Below are positions 1-6,671 of a stretch of DNA of 21,449 nt, in pieces. Source of the DNA: JANQRV01 sp964533785 (GTDB lineage: Bacteria; Bacteroidota; Bacteroidia; Chitinophagales; Saprospiraceae); assembly GCA_964533785.1 (NCBI GenBank), contig CAZHNG010000088.1, positions 1 through 21,449 of the forward strand, in the 5' to 3' direction. A program made the position numbers and the translations under genes. Every line of letters starts with the position of its first letter. The stretch's first letter is position 1. The notes under the pieces were generated by a model. It was not told where the DNA came from. It searched no databases and saw only the letters and a list, made by a program, of their open reading frames with translations.

Positions 1-66
1 TTTTTGCCTCGTTCAGCATAAAATTTGCCTCGCTTTCGCTCGTTCATGACCCACCAAACAAGTCTA
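1..66. other. Short intergenic tail with small repeats
   Basis: This is the sequence downstream of the tctA-type gene. The 9-mer TTTGCCTCG occurs twice about 24 bp apart, and CTCGTTCA also occurs twice, which looks like a fragment of a dispersed intergenic repeat cut by the window edge. No gene and no clear terminator hairpin are visible. Confidence 0.4.
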
Positions 67-1554
67 TTACCTTTTTAGATACTTTCCCCTGATCCGTACC
101 CCAAGCACTACGATCAACACCGTTGCCAACATTAAGCCCAATGCCACCGGTCTTTCCAGGAAACTGGTCAAATCCCACCTTGATTTAATGGCGCTTACCA
201 TAAAATTTTGTTCCATGATGGGCCCAAGTACCATGCCTAATACAACCTGGGCTAAAGGGAAACCACCCCTTCGCAGCAAAAACGCCAGTAAGCCCATGGC
301 TGCCATTATCCAAACATCGAAAAGGCTGTTATTGATGGCGTAAGCACCAACGATGCAAAGCCCAGTAATGAAAGTAAGCAACATGGGGAAGGGTATCCGG
401 ATCAACAAAGCTGCCATCCGCGCGGTCATAAAACCGAATATGGGCAACAAAAAAACGTTGGCAATCAGGAAAGTGAGGTATAGGGCCCAGAGCAGATCGG
501 GTTGTTGTTCGAACAATAAGGGGCCCGGCGTAATGCCTTTCATCAGAAAAACGCCTAATACGATAGCCGTAATGGTATCACCTGGTAACCCCAAGGACAA
601 AGCCGGTATCCAGGCACTCGCTACCGCTGCATTATTACTGCTGGTTCCGGATAGGATAATACGGTCGTCATCTTCATCGTCTTTGTCCTCTTCTGCATCC
701 CCTCTTTTTTGCCGTAACTGCTGAAAACTCGTTGACACCCAAGCACCAATATCGGCGCCGGCCCCCGGTAAAAAACCGACAAATACCCCCAGGAGCGAAG
801 AACGCAATACCAGCCATTTTTCCCGAACGATCAATAAAAACGGCTGCCGGTAAAATTGCCGGGCCGCTCCTCCCAACTGCTGGGGTTGCTGATAAGTCTT
901 GATCGATGGGCGGTATAAATATTCCAGTACTTCACTGAAACCAAACAAGCCGATCATAGCAACGATGTAGTTCAACCCACTCAATAAATTGGGGTTTTCA
1001 AAATGAAATCGAGGATGACCAAGCGTTGGGTCTACCCCCACGGTGGAAAGTAATAAGCCCAGCAATAGAGAAGCAAACGCTTTTAAAGTCGAGCCTCCGG
1101 CCGCAAAAATACCAGCTACCAGGCCTAATACGGCGATCCAAAAATATTCGAATGATGAAAATTGTCGTGCCAGGACGGCAATACCCGTTGCACTAAAAGC
1201 CAGTATGATCGTTCCGATAATCCCCCCAACGGCAGAGCCCAAAGCACTCAGTCCCAATCCGTAAAAAGGACTCTTCCGGCGTGCCAGTCGATGCAATTCT
1301 GCCAGGTAAGCAGCACTCGCCGGCGTACCGGGAATGCGAGCGACCGTAGACCCCACATCGCCCGCGTAAATCGCTACCGAAGAAATCGCAATGATCGCCG
1401 GCAAAGCAATCATCGGATCGAGAAAGAATGCAATAGGAATGAAGAGTGCCACCGCTAAAGTAGCGGTTAAACCGGGGATGGCTCCAAAAAGCGAGCCGTA
1501 CAAGCCTCCCAGTATTAAGGCCAACATTCCTTCCCAACTAAATATACTACTCAT
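67..1554 (-). CDS. tctA: TctA-family large permease of a tripartite tricarboxylate transporter
   Basis: This is the large membrane subunit of a TTT transporter, which imports carboxylates captured by a TctC-type binding protein using an ion gradient. The 495 residues match the family length and are mostly hydrophobic, with roughly 11-12 segments. The N-terminal half holds the family signature GAIPGLTAT (24-32) and ARIPGTPASAA (72-82); the second half repeats it as GFLPGAGADIGAW (260-272) and GLPGDTITA (322-330), followed by KGITPGPLLF. Unusually, a run of acidic residues (286-297) sits before TSSNNAA, where many TctA proteins have a conserved G-V-x-A-P-E-x-A-N-N-A stretch. The ATG overlaps the upstream tctB stop by 4 nt (ATGA), so translation is probably coupled. 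The substrate cannot be read from the sequence. Family assignment is secure, but this is a divergent member. Confidence 0.92.
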   Translation of the reverse strand: MSSIFSWEGMLALILGGLYGSLFGAIPGLTATLAVALFIPIAFFLDPMIALPAIIAISSVAIYAGDVGSTVARIPGTPASAAYLAELHRLARRKSPFYGLGLSALGSAVGGIIGTIILAFSATGIAVLARQFSSFEYFWIAVLGLVAGIFAAGGSTLKAFASLLLGLLLSTVGVDPTLGHPRFHFENPNLLSGLNYIVAMIGLFGFSEVLEYLYRPSIKTYQQPQQLGGAARQFYRQPFLLIVREKWLVLRSSLLGVFVGFLPGAGADIGAWVSTSFQQLRQKRGDAEEDKDDEDDDRIILSGTSSNNAAVASAWIPALSLGLPGDTITAIVLGVFLMKGITPGPLLFEQQPDLLWALYLTFLIANVFLLPIFGFMTARMAALLIRIPFPMLLTFITGLCIVGAYAINNSLFDVWIMAAMGLLAFLLRRGGFPLAQVVLGMVLGPIMEQNFMVSAIKSRWDLTSFLERPVALGLMLATVLIVVLGVRIRGKYLKR

Positions 1555-1985
1555 AAAGGTACATTCAACAATTGATTAAATGTCAAGAATATAAATCCTA
1601 CCGTCACCAAGGCCATCAGGCCGGCTACCCATAAACGCAGTCCCAACAATAAAGCTATACCGAAACAGACTATTCCCAAAGCGGGCGCAAAGGTGAGCAG
1701 CTCCTGCAATACAGGATACAAACCGATCAATAACAAGCCTAACCCCAGCCGCACCAAACCAGAAGGGCTACTTCTCCACAGCAATTCAGCTTCACTTCCG
1801 CGAAAAGCCCTTACCACCAGCACAATACCCGAAAAAATAAAACCCAGGCAAATCAACCGGGGAAATAATGCCGGACCGGGATAACCTTCTTCCAGATCAG
1901 GAAAATTCGTCGTTTTCCACCATATCAAAGCGCTGAACACTAGTAGGATTAACCCGTTCAACAGTTCATTCTGATCCACTTTCAT
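1551..1985 (-). CDS. tctB: TctB-family small permease of a tripartite tricarboxylate transporter
   Basis: This is the small membrane subunit that pairs with TctA in the inner membrane. The protein has 144 residues, the usual TctB size, with about four hydrophobic segments: one near residues 8-24, one near 42-60 after the polar loop TNFPDLEEGYPGPALFPR, and two or three in the C-terminal half. The PGPALFPR stretch at the start of the second segment is typical of TctB (P-x-x-F-P-x). It overlaps both neighbours by 4 nt (ATGA on each side), so all three genes are almost certainly one transcript. TctB sequences are poorly conserved, and the assignment rests on both context and this loop. Confidence 0.88.
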   Translation of the reverse strand: MKVDQNELLNGLILLVFSALIWWKTTNFPDLEEGYPGPALFPRLICLGFIFSGIVLVVRAFRGSEAELLWRSSPSGLVRLGLGLLLIGLYPVLQELLTFAPALGIVCFGIALLLGLRLWVAGLMALVTVGFIFLTFNQLLNVPL

Positions 1986-2977
1986 TTCGAACTATTTAAT
2001 AGGGAACCATTAACTTGATCCTGTTCTGCCATAAATTCCCTGCATGCTTCGCCAGGAAGATATTGCAGGGTGGAACCAGCATTCTTCATGGCGTTCAGGT
2101 AGGAGGTATCCTGAACCGCTATCCGGATGGCAGAATCTAATTTTGAGCGAATAGATTGCGGCAGGTCAGGCGGAGCACAGATGGTTACCCAACCGCCAAT
2201 ACTCCAATCGATGTTGTATTCTGCTAAGGTTGGCACCTCCGGAAAATCAGGCAGGCGTTGGTCTGACATTACGGCAAGGGTCCTCACCTTTCCGGCTCTG
2301 CGTAAAGCATCCACCTCCGAAAGTGATGCCGTAACTACATCGATCCCGCCGGCGATCAATTCCTGCAGAGCGGGGGCCGCTCCCTGGCTGGGCACCCACG
2401 GCATAGCTGATTCGGGCAGGCCCGCCGCCTGTAAAAAACCCATGCGTGCCAGATCCCAAATACCGTATTTTGCCGTACCGGAAGCTTGTAGTTCTCCGGG
2501 ATTGGCCTTGATAGCGGCAACAAGGTCGGGAAGGGAATCATAGGGGGCATCCGCTCTTACGGTCACCGCAGCGGGATTATTAACGAGTAATGCCAAAGGA
2601 GTATAATCCTGGTAAGTAAGTTCGGTCAAACCGGTATGGTGCAGCAAAGAAATATCCACCGTTACCGCGCCCAGGGTATACCCATCGGGTCTTGCCTGCG
2701 AGATCGCCAAATGCCCCACTACTCCCCCACCCCCGGTGCGGTTTACTACGTTTACGGGTTGATCCAGTACATTTTGCAGTACGGCAGCTACTATGCGGGA
2801 GGATAGATCGGTCATACCTCCTGCCGCCCAGGGGACGATGTAGGTGATCGGACGATTTGGATAACTATCGTTCGCTCCACCATTATTGCTTTCGCAACCA
2901 TAATGGCTAAATCCAATAACCGCAATGAAAAAGAAAAGGAAAAGTGGTTTTCGGAAGTACTTAAAGTGGTTCTTCAT
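1982..2977 (-). CDS. tctC: TctC/Bug-family extracytoplasmic solute receptor, possible lipoprotein
   Basis: This is the periplasmic binding protein of the TTT transporter. The 331-aa length is typical. Mature-protein landmarks of the Bug fold are present: RPITYIVPWAAGGMTD (42-57), where the loop after the first strand binds the substrate carboxylate, then VVNRTGGGGVVG (77-88) and RPDGYTLG (96-103). The N-terminus has basic residues followed by the hydrophobic stretch PLFLFFFIAVIGF and Cys28. The bases before Cys (His-Tyr-Gly) do not fit a canonical lipobox, so anchoring as a lipoprotein is possible but unproven; classical TctC proteins are soluble. It is the first gene of the operon and divergent from the isomerase gene across 91 bp. 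Bug ligands vary widely (citrate, aromatic acids, amino acids), so none is assigned. Confidence 0.9.
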   Translation of the reverse strand: MKNHFKYFRKPLFLFFFIAVIGFSHYGCESNNGGANDSYPNRPITYIVPWAAGGMTDLSSRIVAAVLQNVLDQPVNVVNRTGGGGVVGHLAISQARPDGYTLGAVTVDISLLHHTGLTELTYQDYTPLALLVNNPAAVTVRADAPYDSLPDLVAAIKANPGELQASGTAKYGIWDLARMGFLQAAGLPESAMPWVPSQGAAPALQELIAGGIDVVTASLSEVDALRRAGKVRTLAVMSDQRLPDFPEVPTLAEYNIDWSIGGWVTICAPPDLPQSIRSKLDSAIRIAVQDTSYLNAMKNAGSTLQYLPGEACREFMAEQDQVNGSLLNSSK

Positions 2978-3068
2978 TTCTGATCGTTTTAAATGCTAAG
3001 ATAATAGAGTTATCAACGTTTTTCAATTTCACTTTTCTAAACTATCTTTATTCATTAAAAATAAAACG
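2978..3068. promoter_or_regulatory. Divergent promoter region between tctC and the isomerase lipoprotein gene
   Basis: This 91-bp AT-rich gap must hold the promoters for both the leftward transporter operon and the rightward isomerase gene. For the rightward gene, TATCTTTA at 3043-3050 differs from the Bacteroidota -7 consensus TAnnTTTG only at the last base and lies 18 bp before the ATG, a plausible but tight position. No clear -33 TTTG or leftward element was found. The shared region suggests co-regulation but does not prove it. Confidence 0.35.
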
Positions 3069-3986
3069 ATGAAAAACCTACTTTTCCTAGTTTGTGTCTC
3101 TACCGCTTTTCTTTTTACGGGATGTTCTTCCGGCTCGGATGTGGGTGAGGAAACAGATAGCGCCACTATGGCCTCCTCTTCGGCTGACGAAATGGCCGGT
3201 GAACCGGTATTTATTGCTCCGATCGGTGTCCAGGCTTATTCTTTCCGCAATTATTTCCCGAAAGATATACCGGGAACACTGGACCGCATCCAGGAAATGG
3301 GCATCACTGAAATAGAAGGCGGTTCGGGTAGAATTGATGCGGCGGATTACCGTAAGATGTGTGAAGAAAGGGGCATCAGTATCCCCTCTACGGGTGCCAG
3401 CTTCAATGACCTGGCTGAAGATCCCATGAAGGTGGTGGAAAATGCCAAAGCGCTTGGTGCAAAATTCGTCATGTGCGCCTGGATCCCTCACGAAAATCGC
3501 GGTAATTTTAGTAAGGCAGATGCGGATAAAGCCATTGCCGTATTCAACGAAGCAGGAAAGATCCTAAAAGAAAACGGACTTACTTTTTGCTACCATGCTC
3601 ATGGATATGAGTTTCAGCCTTATGAAGACGGGACATTGCTCGACTATATGTTTGAGCAGACCGATCCGGAATACGTTTCCTTTGAAATGGATGTTTTTTG
3701 GACCCAGTTCGGCGGAGGCGATCCGGTCGCATTACTGAAAAAATACGGCGACCGTTGGAAGTTATTGCATTTGAAAGATATGAAACACGGAATAGAAAAA
3801 GACCTGACCGGTGGTACTGATGTCGAATATAATGTACCACTGGGAACCGGGCAGATTGACATGAAAGGCATCCTCATGGAAGCCCGTAAAATCGGTATAG
3901 CGCATTATTTTATTGAAGATGAAAGCAGTTCGGTGCTGGATCAGGTACCGCAGAGTATTAAGTATTTGCGGAGTTTGAGGTATTAA
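3069..3986 (+). CDS. Lipoprotein sugar phosphate isomerase/epimerase-like TIM barrel
   Basis: This is a 305-aa exported protein of the xylose isomerase-like TIM-barrel (AP endonuclease 2) superfamily. A signal peptide ends in LFTGC, making Cys19 the likely lipidated residue; a Ser/Asp/Glu-rich linker follows to about residue 48. The barrel begins at APIGVQAYSFR and shows expected metal-site regions: YHAHGYEF, FEMDVFW, LLHLKDM and HYFIEDES. Being exported, it is unlikely to act on a sugar phosphate despite the family name. Members of this fold near oxidoreductases in Bacteroidota are linked to keto-sugar or glycoside conversion, an inference here. It is a clear paralogue of the Tat-type protein at 16655-17569. 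Its stop overlaps that of the convergent regulator gene by 3 bp. Confidence 0.88.
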   Translation: MKNLLFLVCVSTAFLFTGCSSGSDVGEETDSATMASSSADEMAGEPVFIAPIGVQAYSFRNYFPKDIPGTLDRIQEMGITEIEGGSGRIDAADYRKMCEERGISIPSTGASFNDLAEDPMKVVENAKALGAKFVMCAWIPHENRGNFSKADADKAIAVFNEAGKILKENGLTFCYHAHGYEFQPYEDGTLLDYMFEQTDPEYVSFEMDVFWTQFGGGDPVALLKKYGDRWKLLHLKDMKHGIEKDLTGGTDVEYNVPLGTGQIDMKGILMEARKIGIAHYFIEDESSSVLDQVPQSIKYLRSLRY

Positions 3987-5269
3987 AACAAGAAAGTGGG
4001 GATACTTTTTTCTGCTTTTACGAGCTGATAAAGTTCACGGGAAAGTTGAGAGGGTTGGATATCCAGCCCTTTCTTCAATGCATTCGCACATTTGTGGAAT
4101 TGTTTAATAGCTTTATCCCGTTGGCCTAATTGATAGTAACAGAATATTAATTTGCGGTGAATGGCCTCCATGCAATTATCATTTTCCAACATTTTATGGA
4201 ATACACTTGCCGCCTTTTTAAAATCTCCTTTTTGAAAAAAATAGGCACTGAGACGATCCAATACCAACAAGTATTTTTCTTTTAAGTTAGTGCGTTCAAC
4301 CTCACACCAATCTTCATTCCGAATATTCACAAGAAAGTTCCCACGATAATATTCAGTGGCCTTTTCATAACTATAAAAAGCGGCGTCCAAGCCTTGTTGA
4401 GCTTCAAGATTTCTACCTGTTTGCCAATTTGCTAAAAAGTGGTCAACGTCGGTACCTACATCAAGATCAACATTCACCGCATATCTACCATCTTTGTATT
4501 GTAATAGATCAATATCACCACAATGTTCCTGGATATGACGGCGGATATTGTGCATGGCAACATTCAAGGAGTTTCTTGCCGCCGACGTTGAGGTATATCC
4601 CCAAAATTTATCCAGTAAAAGGTCACGGTGTACTGGTATTTTGTGATTAAGCAGGAAGTAAGCCAGCAGAGCATTTGCCTTTTCTCCGGGAAGGTTAGGA
4701 AGAAGCTTATGCTTGATTCTGACCTTTAATTCACCTAATAATTGCACCTCGACGTCATGGTTACTTTCGGGTGGATTATGCTTTGCAAAGGAATAACCTT
4801 CTAATGGATTTGGCAGGACTAATTTCCGGCCGGGCTTGCTTTTCACCTGTAGAAAAGGTCTCCTAAATATCTTTATCCAATTTTTAAGCAATTGCTTACC
4901 TTGTCTTTGTTTTCTGATATGTTTATCGATAGTCATACACAGGTCCTCCGGTTGCAAAGGCAATACAAAATAATCCGTTGCTCCTCGCCGGAAAGCTTCA
5001 ATAATTTCTGTATTGTCAGGATTTGCAGCTAAAAATAACACTGGCAAATTATCCTGTATGGCTCTTATTAGATCCAACAATTCCAATGCGTTTTTATGAG
5101 AAGCACCGGGAATAACAATGATTAAAGATGGCTTAGATGACTTATTAATCTCATTCAAATATTGCTCAATTTGTTGCAGCTTGATAGAATAAGAATCCGG
5201 TATGTTCTGGATAAGCTCATACACCTGGTTGGGGCTACCACCCAGAATAAGAATACGCTCTGGTGCCAT
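3983..5269 (-). CDS. SARP/BTAD-type transcriptional regulator with degenerate receiver domain
   Basis: This is a 428-aa cytoplasmic DNA-binding protein. Residues about 5-115 look like a response-regulator receiver fold, but the usual phosphoacceptor Asp is replaced in SLIIVIPGA and the conserved Lys before Pro is Leu in YFVLPLQPEDL, so phosphorylation is unlikely. Residues about 173-267 form an OmpR-like winged helix (VQLLGELKV through the DGRYAVN wing), and about 274-420 a BTAD helical/TPR-like domain (VDHFLANW, YYRGNFL, ENDNCMEAIHRKL, LGQRDKAIKQF). This is the SARP architecture with a pseudo-receiver in front. The ATG at 5269 was chosen; the frame stays open to a TTG at 5326, but those extra residues match nothing in the family. 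The gene points away from the repeat array and unknown genes beginning at 6078, which it may control. Confidence 0.85.
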   Translation of the reverse strand: MAPERILILGGSPNQVYELIQNIPDSYSIKLQQIEQYLNEINKSSKPSLIIVIPGASHKNALELLDLIRAIQDNLPVLFLAANPDNTEIIEAFRRGATDYFVLPLQPEDLCMTIDKHIRKQRQGKQLLKNWIKIFRRPFLQVKSKPGRKLVLPNPLEGYSFAKHNPPESNHDVEVQLLGELKVRIKHKLLPNLPGEKANALLAYFLLNHKIPVHRDLLLDKFWGYTSTSAARNSLNVAMHNIRRHIQEHCGDIDLLQYKDGRYAVNVDLDVGTDVDHFLANWQTGRNLEAQQGLDAAFYSYEKATEYYRGNFLVNIRNEDWCEVERTNLKEKYLLVLDRLSAYFFQKGDFKKAASVFHKMLENDNCMEAIHRKLIFCYYQLGQRDKAIKQFHKCANALKKGLDIQPSQLSRELYQLVKAEKSIPTFLF

Positions 5270-6077
5270 AATTGATTTTCTGGAGTCTAGGAAAATCGAT
5301 ACGCTTAGCCACTGGATACTGTCCAAAAGCTACAATCGACAATCACCCCCTTAAATCAATCATTAGAAATATTGCTTCAGTGATAGACTACTTTTACCTT
5401 TTGTAGAAGATACAGTTGTGAATTTTCTTTCCTAGGAAGACTTTTTCGTCTGGTTTTCCGCCTAGAAAAATTTAATAGTGAATAAAGTAATGCACTTTAA
5501 CGGTAAAAGATTTGAAATAAGTAGGATTTTTAATGTTGCTAGTTTGAATCAACTTAACTTCTGAATGAAAAACTTTTCTCATACCCCTTTAAGGTACTAT
5601 ACCTAATCAAAAGGGAGATAAGAGGGGGGCTTTCCTATTTTGTTTTCATTTTAAGGTTCTCTATCGCAAAAATAAGCATATTACACCAATAAGTCCAGCC
5701 CAATAATTATCAGATAAACTACAAATGAAAATTTTATGAATTAATCACCACTTGTGAGATAATTTTTACTTCATATAGTTTATTTAATATATATTAATTA
5801 AAAATATACCCTTATCAGCAACTCTATTCACCAAAAAATTTCTGGATTTGATGAAAAAAATTCCAGCTCATTTCATCTGATTCAGTAGTTTTCGTTTAAT
5901 TAACCGAAAATTAACCGCTTTTTTCCTAGTTAATTAACCGTTAACTAAGGTTCAAATAATTCCTGTTTTTGAAATTGCAGTCATTGATCAGATTAATCTA
6001 TCAAACCTCATTAATCAAATTTTTTAACAAACACTTCCTTTTATACTATTATATGGGAGGTGTAAAATTTAATCAAA
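5270..6077. promoter_or_regulatory. 808-bp AT-rich divergent intergenic region
   Basis: There is no convincing gene in this stretch between the regulator and the gene at 6078. It is visibly more AT-rich than the flanking genes, with runs such as TATTTAATATATATTAATTAAAAATATA around 5775-5805 broken up by stops in all frames. It holds the heptamer repeats at 5900-5940, a weak -7-like element and an unusually strong Shine-Dalgarno-like GGGAGG at 6055-6060. The left part (5330-5880) shows nothing further that could be supported. Confidence 0.6.
5900..5940 (+). promoter_or_regulatory. Three direct TTAACCG heptamers, candidate SARP-type operator
   Basis: TTAACCG occurs exactly at 5900-5906, 5911-5917 and 5934-5940, giving start-to-start spacing of 11 and 23 bp; a degenerate TTAACTA follows at 5941-5947. 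Streptomyces SARPs such as ActII-ORF4 and DnrI bind heptamer direct repeats about 11 or 22 bp apart close to the promoter, so the layout fits the adjacent BTAD regulator. TGTTTTTG at 5964-5971 resembles the Bacteroidota -7 element TAnnTTTG (one mismatch); if it is used, the third heptamer would cover the -33 position, as expected for an activator. That regulator-site link is inference. Confidence 0.55.
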
Positions 6078-6581
6078 ATGGCACAATTTCAATTTGAAGG
6101 TAATTATCCTGATTGGGCACTGAATGTACAGGCCGACATTAGAATGAGAGAAGAACGCGGACCAATTTCTGGTTTGAACGTTGCACCCACGGGTAATTTC
6201 CCGTTTCCTTCCTCGCCTGTTAACATTATTCAGGCCGATCAGCAACTTTACCTCAACTTTTCCTGGAGAGCTACCGGCGCCATCCCGACTCATCTATGCC
6301 CGGACGGTCATTGGCACCTAACGGTTCTTTTCGAACAAATGGGACCGGGAGAAGCACCAGCTAATGTTTTCTATGACACACCTGTCTCACCTATGGACGA
6401 CGTGCCTCACCAGCACACCATTACCGTTCCGGCAAATTACTTTATTCCTACCGGAGTTCACGAAAGAGGAGCTAACGTTTATAAAGTAGTTGCTACGATG
6501 GTATGGCACAATAAAAACAACCACGTGACTCCAATTGCTGGATTTGCCGAGGTAGGCATGTTACAAGTATATGAAGACTAA
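6078..6581 (+). CDS. Hypothetical 167-aa beta-rich cytoplasmic protein
   Basis: I do not recognise the family. The protein has no signal peptide or membrane segment and alternates polar and hydrophobic residues in a way that suggests a beta-sandwich. Notable features are many aromatics and His (HLCPDGHWHLTVLF, VPHQHTITVP, MVWHNKNNHVTP) and one Cys at about 73. Its C-terminal pattern (T-x-x-P, then G-x-x-x-Y-K-x-x-A-T, then His and a final Leu strand) resembles the C-terminal domain of the next gene, suggesting related folds. GGGAGG lies 17 nt upstream of the ATG, further than usual. It is the first gene after the heptamer repeats and is followed by a terminator hairpin, so it may be made in excess over the downstream gene. 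Confidence 0.75.
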   Translation: MAQFQFEGNYPDWALNVQADIRMREERGPISGLNVAPTGNFPFPSSPVNIIQADQQLYLNFSWRATGAIPTHLCPDGHWHLTVLFEQMGPGEAPANVFYDTPVSPMDDVPHQHTITVPANYFIPTGVHERGANVYKVVATMVWHNKNNHVTPIAGFAEVGMLQVYED

Positions 6582-6617
6582 TCAATTAGGATCTTCAGGA
6601 AGATGATTTAGCTCAGT

Positions 6618-6652
6618 AGAGGGAACTATTAACTCAGTTCCCTCTCTTTTTT
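6618..6652 (+). terminator. Intrinsic terminator between the 167-aa and DUF1508 genes
   Basis: A perfect 10-bp stem AGAGGGAACT / AGTTCCCTCT (6618-6627 and 6636-6645) with an 8-nt loop is followed by C and six T. It begins 37 bp after the first gene's stop and ends 20 bp before the next ATG. It should stop most transcripts or let a minority through, setting the expression ratio of the two genes. Confidence 0.8.
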
Positions 6653-6671
6653 AACCTTCAAAACCAGTATT

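Noticed and set aside
2127..2543. 138-aa plus-strand frame opposite tctC
   Set aside because: Antisense to the solute receptor; Arg/Ser-rich with no domain.
5270..5326. 19-codon N-terminal extension of the BTAD regulator from TTG 5326
   Set aside because: A non-ATG start giving residues without family resemblance; ATG 5269 begins right at the receiver fold.
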